NCBI GenBank assembly: GCA_030654395.1
Contig: JAURXM010000064.1
Coordinates: 23,145-87,144 of the forward strand
From: Aquabacterium sp.
GTDB lineage: Bacteria; Pseudomonadota; Gammaproteobacteria; Burkholderiales; Burkholderiaceae_C
Direction of reading: 5' to 3'
Length of the DNA stretch: 64,000 bases
The translations under genes were made by a program, and so were the position numbers. Within the stretch, counting starts at the first letter, position 1, and every line of letters starts with the position of its first letter. Below the pieces are notes generated by a model, which made no database searches, had not been told where the DNA came from, and saw only the letters and a program-made list of their open reading frames with translations. Of this stretch, positions 36,735 to 48,415 are shown piece after piece.

Positions 36735-37214
36735 ATGATCACTCGTCGCTCAAACCCTCTGCTGACAACCACCATGATGGCTGTCATTTTGTCTGTCACA
36801 TCCCTTGCGCATGGTCAAACAAGCACCAGCCAGCGTCCAGACTTATCTGTTTTCACTAAACTGATCAACCAAGCTGGCCTCACCTCAACCTTAGAAGGCA
36901 CCGTACCTGTCACCGTATTTGCCCCCACTGACGAAGCATTCAAAGCCGTACCAGCCGCTACGCTTGATAAGCTAGCCAAGGATCCTGAGTTTCTCAAGTC
37001 GGTGCTGACATATCACATTGTCAACGGCGTGGTTAAGTCGACCGACATCACAGGAAGCACCTCACTGCCAAGCCTGAACACCGGCAAAATTGCCGCATCC
37101 AAGTCAGGGAGTTTTGTGACGGTTGATGACGCCTTGGTGACACAAGCGGACATCGCCACAAGCAATGGCGTGATGCATATCATTGACCGCGTCTTGACGC
37201 CTCCGAAAAAGTAA
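36735..37214 (+). CDS. secreted fasciclin (FAS1) domain protein
   Basis: A protein of 159 residues. The N-terminal signal peptide contains TTTMMAVILSVTSLAHG. One FAS1 domain follows: H1 motif VPVTVFAPTDEAF (about 55-67), YH motif VLTYHIVNG, and H2 NGVMHIIDRVL at the end. FAS1 domains mediate adhesion or bind small ligands outside the cell. It is divergent from pstS and preceded by strong PhoB repeats, so it is probably induced by phosphate limitation. Its role there is unknown. Confidence 0.9.
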   Translation: MITRRSNPLLTTTMMAVILSVTSLAHGQTSTSQRPDLSVFTKLINQAGLTSTLEGTVPVTVFAPTDEAFKAVPAATLDKLAKDPEFLKSVLTYHIVNGVVKSTDITGSTSLPSLNTGKIAASKSGSFVTVDDALVTQADIATSNGVMHIIDRVLTPPKK

Positions 37215-37248
37215 AGTCACACTTCCTGCATTTCAGAGGATCAGAGAC

Positions 37249-38583
37249 TTAGCGCAGCACAACAGCATCAGCCAACAACTGCGCGCACTGATCGGCCAAA
37301 CCTTGGTCCTCTGCCTCAACCATGACACGTAACAAGGGTTCGGTGCCAGAAGGTCGAATGAGCACCCGACCACGGCCATTGAGCTGTGCCAGCACGGTCT
37401 TTTGAGCATCAGCCAGTTTGGCGTTGTCTTTCCATTCTTGCCCAGCTTGCAAACGCACATTGATCATGCGTTGAGGAAACAGTTTGACCCCGTCCAACCA
37501 TTGCGACATGGGTTGACCGCTACGGACAACTGCCTGCAAGACCTGTAACGCACTGACGATGCCATCGCCCGTTGTGTGTCTGTCAAGGGCAATCAGGTGG
37601 CCCGAGCCCTCACCGCCCAATTGCCACCCACGGCAGACCAGCTCTTCAAGCACGTAGCGGTCACCGACTTTGGCTCGAACAAACTCAACGCCACGCGCCT
37701 GCAGAGCCAGCTCAACAGCCATATTGGTCATCAAGGTGCCTACCGCGCCAGGTACCGCTTCACCTTGCGCCAAACGATCTGCGACGATCATGTACAACAG
37801 CTCGTCACCATTGTACAAACGGCCCTGCGCGTCGACTATTTGCAAGCGATCAGCATCGCCATCCAAGGCGATGCCGTAATGAGCCCCGTGTGCGATAACC
37901 GCCTTAACCAAAGCCTCTGGATGAGTCGCCCCAACGCCATCATTGATATTCAAACCATCCGGCGCACAACCAATAGAAACAACTTCGGCGCCCAATTCAT
38001 GGAACACCTCTGGCGCGACTTGATAAGCCGCACCATGTGCACCATCGATCACGAGCTTGAGTCCCTTGAGCGACAGCGTTGACGCAAAAGTACTCTTGCA
38101 AAACTCAATGTAGCGTCCGCGAGCGTCTTCTAGCCTGCGCGCCTTACCCAAACTGCGTGACTCGACCCAACTAGGCGCTTCCATCAAGGCAGATTCGACA
38201 GCCAATTCCCATTCGTCTGGCAATTTCTCTCCGCGAGCAGAGAAAAATTTGATGCCATTGTCTGCGTATGGGTTGTGCGACGCACTGATCACCACACCCA
38301 AGCTCAAACGCAAGGCTCGTGTCAGGTATGCCACGCCAGGTGTGGGCAGCGGACCAGTCAGCAACACATCGACCCCCGCAGAGGCAAAACCGGCCTCTAA
38401 AGCAGATTCAAGCATGTAGCCCGAGATGCGCGTGTCCTTGCCAATCAGAACCGTTGGGCGCTGCTCGCTGCGTCTGAGCAACTGCCCCACCGCATGCCCC
38501 AAACTCAAGACAAAATCAGGTGTGATGGGCGTTTGCCCAACCGTGCCACGAATACCATCAGTGCCAAAATATTGTCGGGACAT
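37249..38583 (-). CDS. glmM: phosphoglucosamine mutase
   Basis: An enzyme of 444 residues that converts glucosamine-6-phosphate to glucosamine-1-phosphate for UDP-GlcNAc. It begins [15 protein letters not shown]. The phosphoserine is in [13 protein letters not shown] (near 100). The metal loop is DGDADRLQ, the sugar loop is GGEGSGH, and the phosphate-binding loop is [13 protein letters not shown]. The frame reaches 38643, but homologues start at ATG 38583. It follows folP by 61 bases, the common folP-glmM order. Confidence 0.96.
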   Translation of the reverse strand: MSRQYFGTDGIRGTVGQTPITPDFVLSLGHAVGQLLRRSEQRPTVLIGKDTRISGYMLESALEAGFASAGVDVLLTGPLPTPGVAYLTRALRLSLGVVISASHNPYADNGIKFFSARGEKLPDEWELAVESALMEAPSWVESRSLGKARRLEDARGRYIEFCKSTFASTLSLKGLKLVIDGAHGAAYQVAPEVFHELGAEVVSIGCAPDGLNINDGVGATHPEALVKAVIAHGAHYGIALDGDADRLQIVDAQGRLYNGDELLYMIVADRLAQGEAVPGAVGTLMTNMAVELALQARGVEFVRAKVGDRYVLEELVCRGWQLGGEGSGHLIALDRHTTGDGIVSALQVLQAVVRSGQPMSQWLDGVKLFPQRMINVRLQAGQEWKDNAKLADAQKTVLAQLNGRGRVLIRPSGTEPLLRVMVEAEDQGLADQCAQLLADAVVLR

Positions 38584-38644
38584 AAACTTTGCGCTCACTA
38601 GAGATGCCAGATGCTGGGTCTGAGATTGTGCCCCGAAACACATG

Positions 38645-39475
38645 TCAATTGATCAACCCGGCTGCAGCCCAAACCTTCATCGCATCAGCAGTCTCAGCCA
38701 CATCGTGCACACGAACAATGCGTGCCCCATGCGTGATACCTGCCAGCGCTGCAGCAACGCTGGCCACCAGCCTGCCATCAATAGCGCGGCCAGTGATATG
38801 GCCCAACGTTGATTTACGAGACCAGCCAATCAACAACGGTTGACCAAGCTCAAGTAGCTCCGATTGCCGAGCAAGCAGCTGCATATTGTGCTCAGGGGAT
38901 TTGCCAAAACCAATGCCCGGATCCAAAACCAGACGAGACAGGTCGACCCCCAGCCCCGACATGACGCTCAACCTGTGACGCAGGTAACCCTGCACCTCTC
39001 GAACCACATCGGGGTAGGTAGGCGCAAGCTGCATGTCTTTCGGGTCACCCTTCATGTGCATGAGGCAAACACCACAGCTGCCATGATCGGCCATGAGCGC
39101 CGCAGCTCCTGGCGCCTCCAGCGCACGGATGTCATTGATGATATCCACACCCAGATCCAAAGCCCTGCGCATGATCTCGGTCTTGCATGTGTCCACAGAG
39201 ACAGGTACACCCAGCGTGATCGCTGACGCCAATACCTCGCTGATCCGCGCCCACTCATCTTCAACAGTCACGCTGGGTGCACCGGGACGACTGGACTCGC
39301 CGCCAATGTCCAATATGTCAGCGCCATCTCGAATCAGTTTCTCGCAAGCCGCCAAAGCGCTTGCCGGCCCCAACAGTCCGCCGTCCGAGAACGAATCTGG
39401 TGTGACGTTCACGATAGCCATGATCTTCGGGCTAGACAGATCAATCTGATAACGAGTCGTGTGCCAAACAGTCAT
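38645..39475 (-). CDS. folP: dihydropteroate synthase
   Basis: An enzyme of 276 residues that condenses p-aminobenzoate with dihydropterin pyrophosphate for folate; the target of sulphonamides. Signatures are [16 protein letters not shown] (about 18-33), [27 protein letters not shown] and GWSRKSTLG. No strong ribosome site is seen before ATG 39475. A terminator stands between ftsH and this gene, so it may have its own promoter. Confidence 0.96.
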   Translation of the reverse strand: MTVWHTTRYQIDLSSPKIMAIVNVTPDSFSDGGLLGPASALAACEKLIRDGADILDIGGESSRPGAPSVTVEDEWARISEVLASAITLGVPVSVDTCKTEIMRRALDLGVDIINDIRALEAPGAAALMADHGSCGVCLMHMKGDPKDMQLAPTYPDVVREVQGYLRHRLSVMSGLGVDLSRLVLDPGIGFGKSPEHNMQLLARQSELLELGQPLLIGWSRKSTLGHITGRAIDGRLVASVAAALAGITHGARIVRVHDVAETADAMKVWAAAGLIN

Positions 39476-39496
39476 GTAGATAGCGCAGCTGAAATG

Positions 39497-39518
39497 AAAA
39501 ACGGGGCCGAAGCCCCGC
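39497..39518 (-). terminator. Rho-independent terminator after ftsH
   Basis: On the minus strand GCGGGGC-TTCG-GCCCCGT is followed by TTTT. A stem of six to seven G-C pairs is capped by a UUCG tetraloop, a textbook terminator in the gap between ftsH and folP. Confidence 0.9.
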
Positions 39519-39541
39519 TGGATATGGTTACCAATTGAGCA

Positions 39542-41446
39542 TCAGACAGCAGCAGGTGCGCTGTCAGTGCTAACAGGGGGAGGACTACCACCGTTTGGTC
39601 GGTTAGCTGGCGGTGTCCAGTCCTTTGGAGGACTGGGCTCACGCCCTTGCATGATGTCCTCAATTTGCAGCGCATCAATGGTTTCCCACTCAAGCAGGGC
39701 CTTGGCCATCGCGTGCATTTTGTCTTGATTGTCTTCGATCAGTTTGCGCGCAGTGGCGTATTGCTCATCGATGATCTTGCGGATTTGCTTATCAACCTTT
39801 TGCAAGGTTTCCTCAGACATGTTCGTGGTCTTCGTCACCGAGCGACCCAAGAAGACTTCACCTTCGTTATCAGCATAAACAACGGGGCCTAACTCGTCGG
39901 TCATGCCGTAACGGGTGACCATGTCTCGTGCAATGGCGGTTGCGCGTTCAAAATCGTTGCTGGCGCCCGTGGTCATCTGATCCATGAACACTTCTTCGGC
40001 GATACGGCCACCAAACAATACAGAAATCGTGTCGAGCATGCGATTCTTGTCCATGCTGTAACGATCTCCCTCGGGCAACTGCATAGTGACGCCAAGTGCG
40101 CGACCACGCGGGATGATGGTGACCTTATGGACGGGATCGGTCTTGGGCAACAAACGCGCGACCAAGGCATGGCCAGCTTCATGGTAGGCCGTGTTCTTGC
40201 GCTCTTCCTCTGGCATGACCATAGAGCGCCTCTCTGGGCCCATCATGATCTTGTCTTTGGCTTTTTCGAAGTCCTGCATCTCAACAACACGACCACTTCT
40301 GCGTGCTGCAAACAAGGCTGCTTCGTTGACCAAGTTGGCCAAATCAGCACCAGAGAACCCTGGGGTTCCACGCGCCAAGATGTCAGAGCGAACGTCTTGC
40401 CCCATCGGAACCTTGCGAATGTGCACGTTCAAAATCTGCTCACGGCCACGCACATCAGGCAGCGTCACGTAGACCTGACGGTCGAAACGACCAGGTCGCA
40501 ACAGGGCTGGATCAAGAATGTCGGGGCGGTTGGTCGCAGCGATCACGATCACACCCACATTGGTCTCGAAACCGTCCATCTCGACCAGCATCTGGTTGAG
40601 TGTCTGTTCGCGTTCATCATTTCCACCACCTAGGCCAGCACCACGATGACGCCCGACGGCATCAATTTCGTCAATGAAGATGATGCAAGGTGAGTTTTTC
40701 TTGGCTTGGTCAAACATATCGCGAACACGGGCAGCGCCCACACCCACGAACATTTCCACGAAATCAGATCCTGAAATTGTGAAAAACGGCACCTTTGCTT
40801 CGCCGGCGATCGACTTGGCCAACAAGGTTTTGCCGGTACCAGGGGGGCCGACAAGCAGCACGCCACGTGGGATACGGCCGCCCAGCTTTTGAAATTTTTG
40901 CGGGTCACGCAGAAAATCAACCAACTCTTTGACTTCTTCTTTGGCTTCGTCGCAACCGGCTACGTCAGCAAAGGTGACGTTGTTGGTGCTTTCGTCGAGC
41001 ATGCGCGCTTTGCTCTTACCAAAACTGAAGGCCCCACCCTTGCCGCCGCCCTGCATCTGGCGCATGAAATAAATCCATACACCAATCAGCAAAAGCATCG
41101 GACCCCATGAAACCAACAGGCTCATGAGCAGGGATGGCTCTTCTCGGGGTTTGACGTCGAACTTGACCCCACTGTTAATCAGGTCACCGACAAGACCACG
41201 GTCCAAATAGGTTGCCGTGCTGCGAATGCGTTTGTCATCGGTCGTCGTCGCCAGAATTTCAGTGCCACCGCCGCCCTCTTGCAGCGTCACGGTTTTGATC
41301 CGCTTAGCACGCACCTCATCCAAGAAGTCGGAGTACCCGACTTGACTACCACCCGTACTGACTCGATCGAACTGTTTGAACACGGTAAACAGCACCAATG
41401 CCACAACCAGCCAAACTGCAATCTTCGAGAACCATTGATTGTTCAC
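39542..41446 (-). CDS. ftsH: ATP-dependent zinc metalloprotease FtsH
   Basis: A membrane-anchored AAA protease of 634 residues that degrades misfolded membrane proteins and regulators such as sigma-32 and LpxC. Two spans ([34 protein letters not shown]) flank a periplasmic part. Walker A is [13 protein letters not shown], Walker B is [13 protein letters not shown], the SRH is [20 protein letters not shown] and the zinc site is HEAGHA. The start is GTG 41446, with GAAGGAG before it. A sigma-32-like promoter lies 130 bases upstream. Confidence 0.97.
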   Translation of the reverse strand: MNNQWFSKIAVWLVVALVLFTVFKQFDRVSTGGSQVGYSDFLDEVRAKRIKTVTLQEGGGGTEILATTTDDKRIRSTATYLDRGLVGDLINSGVKFDVKPREEPSLLMSLLVSWGPMLLLIGVWIYFMRQMQGGGKGGAFSFGKSKARMLDESTNNVTFADVAGCDEAKEEVKELVDFLRDPQKFQKLGGRIPRGVLLVGPPGTGKTLLAKSIAGEAKVPFFTISGSDFVEMFVGVGAARVRDMFDQAKKNSPCIIFIDEIDAVGRHRGAGLGGGNDEREQTLNQMLVEMDGFETNVGVIVIAATNRPDILDPALLRPGRFDRQVYVTLPDVRGREQILNVHIRKVPMGQDVRSDILARGTPGFSGADLANLVNEAALFAARRSGRVVEMQDFEKAKDKIMMGPERRSMVMPEEERKNTAYHEAGHALVARLLPKTDPVHKVTIIPRGRALGVTMQLPEGDRYSMDKNRMLDTISVLFGGRIAEEVFMDQMTTGASNDFERATAIARDMVTRYGMTDELGPVVYADNEGEVFLGRSVTKTTNMSEETLQKVDKQIRKIIDEQYATARKLIEDNQDKMHAMAKALLEWETIDALQIEDIMQGREPSPPKDWTPPANRPNGGSPPPVSTDSAPAAV

Positions 41447-41574
41447 CGCGGCTCCTTCAACCCATTCACGACCGTTTTAGCTGACACAGGATGCATCACA
41501 ACACCAAAACGAGTCTATTAAAAACCTAGGCCAGATTCATCAATTTGACAAATGCCAGCCATGATCTTTACGGT

Positions 41575-41602
41575 ACATGGGGACGATTCTAGACGAGTCA
41601 AG
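41575..41602 (-). promoter_or_regulatory. sigma-32-like promoter upstream of ftsH
   Basis: Minus strand: CTTGACT (41602-41596), 13-base spacer, CCCCATGT (41582-41575). This fits the heat-shock consensus CTTGAAA-N11-16-CCCCATnT with two mismatches. It lies in the rlmE-ftsH gap, giving a leader of about 120 bases. The rest of this 218-base gap shows nothing else I can name. Confidence 0.65.
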
Positions 41603-41664
41603 AGCAACCCTACTGCTATCTACCCACACTGTTTCGCCGTATTTCTACGCTTTACAGATGTTGA

Positions 41665-42348
41665 TTAAGAAATTCCCTGGCTCTTGAGGCCAATGCCAAC
41701 AAGGAATGTCTCGGCAGACTTCTCTCGAGATGCTTTAGGCTTGATCGCCTTACAGGTGCGAAAGTGCTGCTTGAACAAGGTCACCAATTGGCTATAGCCA
41801 CTGCCATGAAACACCTTGCAGACCAAAGCACCCTCTTTTTTCAGATGTGCTTGCGAAAATTCAATGGCCAATTCGACCAGATTCGCGATCCGGGCGCTGT
41901 CAGTCGAGTCAATCCCACTGAGATTAGGCGCCATGTCAGACAACACGACATCAACAGCGCGGTCACCCACGGCCTCCTGCAATTGCGCCAAGACTGATTC
42001 CTCGCGGAAATCCCCGACGATGAAACGCACACCTTCAATGAACTGGAGCTCAACCAGATCCAACGCGATGATCGTGCCATTGAGCGCACCCGCTGCTGCA
42101 CCGCCCGCGCCTGCGTCCTTAGGTGCAAATTTTCGGCGGATGTACTGACTCCACGCACCCGGTGCAGCGCCTAAGTCAACGACCAACTGACCTGGTTTGA
42201 TCAGCCCGAGTGCTTCATCAATCTCAATGAGCTTGTACGCGGCCCGCGATCGATACCCCTCTTTTTGGGCCAATTTGACATAAGTGTCATGGACATGGTC
42301 GTGTAACCATGCTTTGTTGACTTTTTTACTTTTAGTTTGGACTTTCAT
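41665..42348 (-). CDS. rlmE: 23S rRNA (uridine2552-2'-O)-methyltransferase RlmE
   Basis: A protein of 227 residues of the FtsJ family that methylates U2552 late in 50S assembly. The N-terminal basic stretch ([19 protein letters not shown]) and [12 protein letters not shown] hold the first catalytic Lys. [14 protein letters not shown] binds [16 protein letters not shown] has the catalytic Asp, and [11 protein letters not shown] the Lys. It carries a short insert rich in Gly/Ala after FAPKD. It is divergent from yhbY with only 17 bases between the starts, as in E. coli. Confidence 0.95.
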   Translation of the reverse strand: MKVQTKSKKVNKAWLHDHVHDTYVKLAQKEGYRSRAAYKLIEIDEALGLIKPGQLVVDLGAAPGAWSQYIRRKFAPKDAGAGGAAAGALNGTIIALDLVELQFIEGVRFIVGDFREESVLAQLQEAVGDRAVDVVLSDMAPNLSGIDSTDSARIANLVELAIEFSQAHLKKEGALVCKVFHGSGYSQLVTLFKQHFRTCKAIKPKASREKSAETFLVGIGLKSQGIS

Positions 42349-42365
42349 GGCTCGATAATAGAGGG

Positions 42366-42842
42366 ATGACTGCTATTCAATTGACAACTGCCGAGCGCAG
42401 AGCCCATCGCGCTGATGCGCACCACCTAGACCCCGTCGTGATGATCGGCGGAGATGGTCTAACCCCCGCCGTGCTGAAAGAAGCCGATACTGCATTGAAG
42501 GCCCACGGCCTGATCAAAGTGCGCGTGTTAGGTGACGACCGCGCAGCACGGGAAGAAATGTATGCCCAACTTTGCGACCAACTGAGTGCGGCACCAATCC
42601 AGCATATCGGTAAGTTGCTGGTTGTGTGGCGAGAGATCCCAGAAAAGGTCGCAAGCGACGAAAAAGAAGCGAAAGACGGTCGTAAGCCTGGTCCACGCGA
42701 AGTCAAGATCCTTAAATTCTCCAAAAGCGGCATGCGTCGCCCAGAAGTGAAAAAGGTTCAAGTGATGGGTAACCAGCGCGTGACCGCTGGCGGGCTCATC
42801 AAACACGCCAAAAAACGCGTGCCAAGCAAAAAGCCTGATTGA
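42366..42842 (+). CDS. yhbY: ribosome assembly RNA-binding protein YhbY (CRM domain)
   Basis: A protein of 158 residues. The CRM domain fills residues 5-95 ([39 protein letters not shown]). The GxxG loop region is conserved. A basic tail of about 60 residues ([29 protein letters not shown]) makes it longer than the 97-residue E. coli protein. It binds pre-50S particles. GAGGG touches the ATG, unusually close for a ribosome site, but the protein alignment supports this start. Confidence 0.93.
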   Translation: MTAIQLTTAERRAHRADAHHLDPVVMIGGDGLTPAVLKEADTALKAHGLIKVRVLGDDRAAREEMYAQLCDQLSAAPIQHIGKLLVVWREIPEKVASDEKEAKDGRKPGPREVKILKFSKSGMRRPEVKKVQVMGNQRVTAGGLIKHAKKRVPSKKPD

Positions 42843-42845
42843 TGT

Positions 42846-42894
42846 TTGACTTGGTCGCCACAAGCCCTGCTGTGCTGGCGACCAAACGAGTCAA
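42846..42894. terminator. bidirectional hairpin between yhbY and DUF4149
   Basis: TTGACT (42846-42851) and TGGTCGCCA (42852-42860) pair with TGGCGACCA (42876-42884) and AGTCAA (42889-42894), giving 15 base pairs with an AACG bulge and a 15-base loop. It spans the space between two convergent stops. A good T-run is missing on both sides, so termination efficiency is uncertain. Confidence 0.6.
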
Positions 42895-43352
42895 TCGTTA
42901 AATGGGGTGGTTTGTGACGTCAGGCGCCAAGCAAGGCACGCCACCAACACGGCGCGGAGCCAATACAACCCGGCAGACAAACCGTGCAACGCGCCAAAAG
43001 ATAAGCGTGAGGGCTGCCCGGCTTTAGCAGCCTCCATCAACGGGCGCAAAGCAAACTCCCCGAAAATAGTCAAGAACAAAACACCCAAGATCAGCAGCAA
43101 ATTGCCTGTCAAAACGGTCTTGGTTGAGCCCTGTTCGGCCAGATCGCGAACACGTCTGCGCTCAATGGCAAAAATAAGGATGGCAAACGCCAAGCTGACC
43201 TTTGCCTCCAGTGTAAAAAGGTGGCCCGCAGCCTTACCGGCCACAGCTCGCTCTAGCACCACGAACAGACCAGGCGCAGCCAAACCACCGATCGCGGCAA
43301 TCATACCCAGCCACGTGCTTGCCAGCAGGGTTTGCAATCGAAGCAGTTTCAT
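42891..43352 (-). CDS. DUF4149 membrane protein
   Basis: A small inner-membrane protein of 153 residues with four predicted spans (LASTWLGMIAAIGGLAAPGLF; AKVSLAFAILIFAIE; LTGNLLLILGVLFLTIFG; GLYWLRAVLVACLAW). The N-terminal W-G-x6-P pattern and the charged loop after span two fit DUF4149, whose function is unknown. It follows greA by 19 bases, a neighbourhood often kept in Burkholderiales. Confidence 0.85.
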   Translation of the reverse strand: MKLLRLQTLLASTWLGMIAAIGGLAAPGLFVVLERAVAGKAAGHLFTLEAKVSLAFAILIFAIERRRVRDLAEQGSTKTVLTGNLLLILGVLFLTIFGEFALRPLMEAAKAGQPSRLSFGALHGLSAGLYWLRAVLVACLAWRLTSQTTPFND

Positions 43353-43371
43353 ACGTTAAACGCCTGTAGCC

Positions 43372-43848
43372 TCAGATGTACCGAACGTCCATGATTTCGT
43401 AATTGCGCACACCGCCTGGGGCCTGAACCGCAGCAATATCGCCAACCACTTTGCCAATCATAGATCGCGCGATAGGTGAGCTGATGGAGATCAAACCCTG
43501 CTTGAGATCAGCCTCATCGTCGCCCACGATTTGATAGGTCACGGTGTCGCCCGACTCTTCTTCTTCGAGGCTAACGGTTGCACCAAAAACCACTCGGCCA
43601 TCGGCATCAAGGTCTGCGGGATCGATGACCTGAGCCACGGACATTGTGCCTTCGATCTCTTGGATGCGGCCTTCAATGAAGCCTTGCTTGTCTTTGGCTG
43701 CCTCGTATTCAGCGTTCTCGGACAAGTCTCCTTGAGCACGAGCCTCAGCAATAGCGACGACCACAGCCGGACGTTCCACATGCTTGAGATGGTGGAGTTC
43801 TGTTTGCAGCTTTTCGGCGCCGCGCTTGGTGACTGGAATAGTGGACAT
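43372..43848 (-). CDS. greA: transcription elongation factor GreA
   Basis: A factor of 158 residues that enters the RNA polymerase secondary channel and triggers cleavage of backtracked RNA. The N-terminal coiled coil has [20 protein letters not shown], whose tip acidic residues (the D and E of DLSENAEY) coordinate the catalytic metal. The C-terminal FKBP-like domain ends with [18 protein letters not shown]. It lies 120 bases after carB on the same strand. Confidence 0.97.
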   Translation of the reverse strand: MSTIPVTKRGAEKLQTELHHLKHVERPAVVVAIAEARAQGDLSENAEYEAAKDKQGFIEGRIQEIEGTMSVAQVIDPADLDADGRVVFGATVSLEEEESGDTVTYQIVGDDEADLKQGLISISSPIARSMIGKVVGDIAAVQAPGGVRNYEIMDVRYI

Positions 43849-43872
43849 AGTGTGTGTCTCTAAATGAATGGA

Positions 43873-43911
43873 GCCGCGCCCCTGTCCGTCAAAAACGGTT
43901 CAGGGTGCGGC
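43873..43911 (-). other. imperfect hairpin between carB and greA
   Basis: GCCGC (43873-43877) pairs with GCGGC (43907-43911); inner helices CCCTG/CAGGG and CGT/ACG close a small loop. No T-run follows on the minus strand. It could modulate read-through from carB into greA or be an RNA processing site. Confidence 0.45.
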
Positions 43912-43968
43912 CCAATTGAATACCTGAGCTACAGCGGGCCCCAATGGCCGCGCTGCAGAGCCCCCAGT

Positions 43969-46900
43969 TTAGTGCAGTTTGGCGTGCAACTCTTGCAGTG
44001 AGTACACAACCAGATCATCCTGATGCTTCATGGCCTCCACAGCCGCTTCACACCCAGCCATGGTGGTGTAATAGGTGATCCGGTTACCAAGCGCTGCCTG
44101 ACGGATGCTGCGCGAATCAGCAATGGCCGTGCGGGTTTCGTCCACTGTTGTAAAGACCAACTGGATGTCGCCCGCCTTGATGGCATCGGTGATGTGCGGC
44201 CTGCCGTCCTTAACCTTGTTGACTGGTTTAACAGGCACGCCGCCAGCAGCGATGGCCGCAGCCGTGCCTTTGGTGGCAACCACAGCAAAGCCCAATGCAA
44301 CCAGATCACGAGCAACGACCACGGCACGAGCCTTGTCGTTGTCCTTCACTGAAATGCACACAGTGCCCTTGTCCGGCAAACGAGACCCGGCACCGAGTTG
44401 ACTCTTGAGCATCGCTTCACCAAAGGTGACACCCACACCCATGACCTCGCCCGTTGAGCGCATTTCAGGCCCAAGAACAGGGTCCACACCAGGGAATTTA
44501 TTAAACGGGAAAACCGCTTCTTTGACCGTGAAGTAAGGAGGTACCACTTCACGCGGCGCCTTCCCGTCCGGACTCTTTTGATCGACCAACTTTTGCCCGG
44601 CCATGCAACGTGCTGCAATCTTGGCCAATGGCTGCCCCGTGGCCTTGGAGACATAAGGCACGGTACGTGAGGCACGAGGGTTCACCTCAAGCACATACAC
44701 CGTTGCCTTGTCCAGGCCTTGGGTCACATCACCTTGAATGGCGAATTGCACGTTCATCAGACCAACCACATTGAGTGCCTTGGCCATGACAGCTGTCTGG
44801 CGACGAAGCTCATCTTGGATCACGTCAGACAAGGTGTACGGCGGCAGCGAACAGGCCGAGTCACCGGAGTGCACGCCAGCTTGTTCGATGTGCTCCATGA
44901 TGCCGCCGATCATCACATCGGTGCCATCAGAGATGCAGTCCACGTCCACTTCAACCGCGTCATTAAGAAAGCGATCAAGCAACACAGGCGATTTATCAGA
45001 GACACGAACGGCTTCGCGCATGTAGCGCTCAAGATCCTTGTCGCCGTGTACGATTTCCATCGCACGACCACCCAGTACGTAGCTTGGACGCACGACCAGC
45101 GGATAGCCAATCTCTTGCGCCAAGATCAGTGCTGCTTCTTCCGTACGGGCGGTGCGATTGGGCGGCTGCTTGAGGCCCAGCGTATTCAGCAAAGCCTGAA
45201 AACGCTCACGATCTTCGGCGATGTCAATGCTGTCTGGCGATGTGCCAATGATCGGCACGCCGTTGGCCTCAAGATCAAGCGCCAACTTCAATGGCGTTTG
45301 ACCACCGTATTGAACAATCACGCCAACCGGCTTCTCTTTGTCGACGATTTCAAGCACATCCTCTAGCGTGACTGGCTCAAAGTACAAGCGATCAGAGGTG
45401 TCATAGTCTGTCGAGACGGTCTCTGGGTTGCAGTTGACCATGATGGTCTCGTAGCCGTCTTCGCGCATGGCTTGGGCGGCGTGAACACAACAGTAATCAA
45501 ACTCAATGCCTTGACCAATGCGGTTAGGACCGCCGCCGAGCACCATGATTTTTTTCTTGTCAGTCGGTGCAGCTTCGCACTCGCCGCCTTCAACCTCGTA
45601 GCACGAGTACATGTAGGCAGTTTGCGTTGCAAACTCAGCCGCGCATGTGTCCACACGTTTGTAGACCGGGCGCACATTCAAGGCGTAGCGGGCACGCCGC
45701 ACCTCGTGCTGGTTGGTGCCCATCAATTTGGCCAAGCGGCGATCCGAGAAGCCTTTTTGCTTCAGGTAACGCATTTCAGCAGCAGTCAAGGTTTCCAGCT
45801 TGCGGGCGCGTGCATCAGCTTCGGTCTTGATGATGTCTTCGATCTGAGCGAGGAACCACGGGTCGATTTTGGTCTCTTCGAAGACCTCGTCCAGCGACAT
45901 GCCCAGACGGAAAGCATCACCAAGGAAACGGATGCGATCAGGGCCTGGCTCACCAATTTCCTGAATGATTTCTTCGCGGTCTGTGCTGATTTCGGTCAGA
46001 CCATCAATGCCTGTCTCCAAGCCGCGCAGTGCTTTTTGAAAGCTTTCTTGGAAGGTGCGGCCCATGGCCATCACCTCGCCTACCGACTTCATCTGCGTCG
46101 TCAAACGCGAATCGGCCTGAGGGAATTTCTCAAACGCAAAACGAGGGATTTTGGTGACGACGTAATCGATCGAGGGCTCAAACGAGGCAGGGGTTGCACC
46201 ACCTGTGATGTCGTTCTTCAACTCATCGAGTGTGTAGCCCACGGCCAACTTCGCGGCAATCTTGGCAATAGGAAAACCTGTTGCTTTGGATGCCAGCGCG
46301 GAAGAGCGCGACACACGGGGATTCATCTCGATCACCGTCATGCGACCGTTTTCGGGATTGATCGAGAACTGTACGTTCGAGCCGCCTGTCTCCACGCCGA
46401 TTTCGCGCAAGATGGCAATCGATGCATTGCGCAACAATTGGTATTCGCGGTCTGTCAGTGTTTGGGCTGGCGCCACAGTGATCGAGTCACCTGTGTGCAC
46501 ACCCATGGGGTCCAAATTCTCAATCGAGCACACTATGATGCAGTTGTCCGCCTTGTCGCGAACCACTTCCATTTCGTACTCTTTCCAACCGATCAGAGAC
46601 TCTTCGATCAGCAATTCTTTTGTGGGCGACAGGTCGATGCCGCGCTTGCAGATTTCTTCGAACTCTTCAGGGTTGTAGGCAATGCCGCCACCGGTCCCCC
46701 CCAGCGTGAAGCTAGGGCGAATCACCATAGGAAAACCTGGCCCACCGATCTCAGCTTGGATGCTCTTTTGAACAGCCCAAGCCTCTTCCAATGTGTGAGC
46801 AATGCCGGACTTCGCGGAATCCAAACCAATGCTGGTCATGGCGTCCTTGAACTTCAGGCGGTCTTCTGCTTTTTCGATGGCCTTTTCGTTGGCCCCGATC

Positions 46901-47244
46901 ATCTCGACCTTGTACTTATCCAACACGCCATGTTTGTGCAAATCCAGTGCACAGTTCAAAGCGGTTTGACCACCCATGGTCGGCAGGATCGCATCTGGCC
47001 GCTCTTTGGCGATGATGCGCTCAACGACTTGCCAAGTGATCGGCTCGATGTAAGTGACATCGGCTGTACTGGGGTCGGTCATGATGGTCGCAGGATTGCT
47101 GTTGACCAAGATGACTTTATAGCCCTCTTCACGCAGCGCCTTACAGGCTTGCGCACCGGAGTAGTCGAACTCACAGGCCTGACCAATGATGATCGGGCCG
47201 GCGCCGATGATGAGGATGCTCTTGATATCTGTGCGCTTAGGCAT
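43969..47244 (-). CDS. carB: carbamoyl phosphate synthase large subunit
   Basis: An enzyme of 1091 residues that makes carbamoyl phosphate from bicarbonate, ammonia and two ATP for arginine and pyrimidines. Two ATP-grasp halves are evident: [20 protein letters not shown] at the start and [17 protein letters not shown] near 570; each carries [20 protein letters not shown] or [20 protein letters not shown]. The C-terminal MGS-like domain binds allosteric effectors. GGAGAAG precedes the ATG. It overlaps carA by 8 bases. Confidence 0.98.
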   Translation of the reverse strand: MPKRTDIKSILIIGAGPIIIGQACEFDYSGAQACKALREEGYKVILVNSNPATIMTDPSTADVTYIEPITWQVVERIIAKERPDAILPTMGGQTALNCALDLHKHGVLDKYKVEMIGANEKAIEKAEDRLKFKDAMTSIGLDSAKSGIAHTLEEAWAVQKSIQAEIGGPGFPMVIRPSFTLGGTGGGIAYNPEEFEEICKRGIDLSPTKELLIEESLIGWKEYEMEVVRDKADNCIIVCSIENLDPMGVHTGDSITVAPAQTLTDREYQLLRNASIAILREIGVETGGSNVQFSINPENGRMTVIEMNPRVSRSSALASKATGFPIAKIAAKLAVGYTLDELKNDITGGATPASFEPSIDYVVTKIPRFAFEKFPQADSRLTTQMKSVGEVMAMGRTFQESFQKALRGLETGIDGLTEISTDREEIIQEIGEPGPDRIRFLGDAFRLGMSLDEVFEETKIDPWFLAQIEDIIKTEADARARKLETLTAAEMRYLKQKGFSDRRLAKLMGTNQHEVRRARYALNVRPVYKRVDTCAAEFATQTAYMYSCYEVEGGECEAAPTDKKKIMVLGGGPNRIGQGIEFDYCCVHAAQAMREDGYETIMVNCNPETVSTDYDTSDRLYFEPVTLEDVLEIVDKEKPVGVIVQYGGQTPLKLALDLEANGVPIIGTSPDSIDIAEDRERFQALLNTLGLKQPPNRTARTEEAALILAQEIGYPLVVRPSYVLGGRAMEIVHGDKDLERYMREAVRVSDKSPVLLDRFLNDAVEVDVDCISDGTDVMIGGIMEHIEQAGVHSGDSACSLPPYTLSDVIQDELRRQTAVMAKALNVVGLMNVQFAIQGDVTQGLDKATVYVLEVNPRASRTVPYVSKATGQPLAKIAARCMAGQKLVDQKSPDGKAPREVVPPYFTVKEAVFPFNKFPGVDPVLGPEMRSTGEVMGVGVTFGEAMLKSQLGAGSRLPDKGTVCISVKDNDKARAVVVARDLVALGFAVVATKGTAAAIAAGGVPVKPVNKVKDGRPHITDAIKAGDIQLVFTTVDETRTAIADSRSIRQAALGNRITYYTTMAGCEAAVEAMKHQDDLVVYSLQELHAKLH

Positions 47245-48415
47245 TGTTCTTCTCCATCAGCGCAGTGAAACGATCAAACAGGTAGCTGATGTCATGCGGT
47301 CCGGGCGACGCTTCCGGGTGACCCTGGAAACAAAACGCGGGTTTATCGGTACGGGCCAAACCTTGCAATGTCCCGTCAAACAAGGAAATGTGCGTGGCAC
47401 GCAGATTCGCAGGCAGGGTCTTCTCATCTACAGCAAAACCGTGGTTTTGACTGGTGATGCTGACGCGGCCCGTGTCCAGATCCTTCACAGGGTGGTTGGC
47501 GCCGTGGTGACCGAACTTCATCTTGAAGGTTTTGGCGCCAGATGCCAAAGCCATGATCTGGTGACCCAAGCAGATACCAAATGTGGGAATGCCGGATTCA
47601 ATCAACTCTTTGGCTGCCGCGATGGCGTAGTCGCAAGGCTCAGGATCACCGGGGCCGTTGGATAAGAAAATGCCGTCCGGCTTGTACTTGAGCACATCCG
47701 ATGCGGGCGTTTTGGCAGGCACCACTGTGACGCGGCATCCACGCTCGGCCAACATGCGCAAGATGTTGAGTTTGACGCCAAAGTCATAGGCGACAACGTG
47801 AAATTGAGGTGCGGTCTGCTTGCCAAAACCGGGTTGTCCATTCAAGTACGGCTGGGTCAACTGCCACTCAGTCTCGTCCCACTCGATCACGTCAGAGCGT
47901 GTGACAACTTGGGCCAAGTCCTGACCAGCCATACTGGGTGCAGACTGGGCTTTGGCAATGGCAGCAGCGATGACCGCGTCGGTCACAAGCTCACCAAGGG
48001 GCAAGGCCACAATGGCGCCGTTTTGCGCACCCTTGCTGCGCAAGATACGTGTCAACTTGCGGGTATCGAGATTGGCAATGCCCACCGTACCTTCGGCTTG
48101 CAAATATTGCGAGAGCGTCTGGGTTTGGCGGAAATTGGATACGCGGATTGGCAGGTCTTTGATAATCAGACCAGCGGCATGGACTTTCGAGGCTTCAACA
48201 TCCTGCACATTGACACCGTAGTTGCCGATATGCGGATACGTCAAGGTGACGATCTGCCGGCAGTAGCTCGGGTCAGTGAGGATTTCTTGATAGCCAGTGA
48301 GGGAGGTGTTGAACACCACTTCACCGACTGTTTGACCGGCAGCGCCGATCGAATTGCCTAGAAAGACCGTGCCGTCTGCGAGGGCCAGAAGAGCTTGGGG
48401 CAGGACGGGCAGCAC
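47237..48415 (-). CDS. carA: carbamoyl phosphate synthase small subunit
   Basis: A glutaminase subunit of 392 residues that feeds ammonia to CarB. The N-terminal half has [20 protein letters not shown] and [14 protein letters not shown]. The class I amidotransferase triad is in [13 protein letters not shown] (Cys) and [10 protein letters not shown] (His, Glu nearby). I chose the GTG at 48415 because GGAG lies 9 bases upstream and homologues start near here; another GTG at 48478 would add 21 residues with no ribosome site. Confidence 0.93.
   Translation of the reverse strand: MLPVLPQALLALADGTVFLGNSIGAAGQTVGEVVFNTSLTGYQEILTDPSYCRQIVTLTYPHIGNYGVNVQDVEASKVHAAGLIIKDLPIRVSNFRQTQTLSQYLQAEGTVGIANLDTRKLTRILRSKGAQNGAIVALPLGELVTDAVIAAAIAKAQSAPSMAGQDLAQVVTRSDVIEWDETEWQLTQPYLNGQPGFGKQTAPQFHVVAYDFGVKLNILRMLAERGCRVTVVPAKTPASDVLKYKPDGIFLSNGPGDPEPCDYAIAAAKELIESGIPTFGICLGHQIMALASGAKTFKMKFGHHGANHPVKDLDTGRVSITSQNHGFAVDEKTLPANLRATHISLFDGTLQGLARTDKPAFCFQGHPEASPGPHDISYLFDRFTALMEKNNA

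Noticed and set aside
45472..47268. 598-codon open frame on the plus strand opposite carB
   Set aside because: It lies wholly inside carB on the other strand, has His/Arg/Leu-rich shadow composition and no domain; carB accounts for the region.
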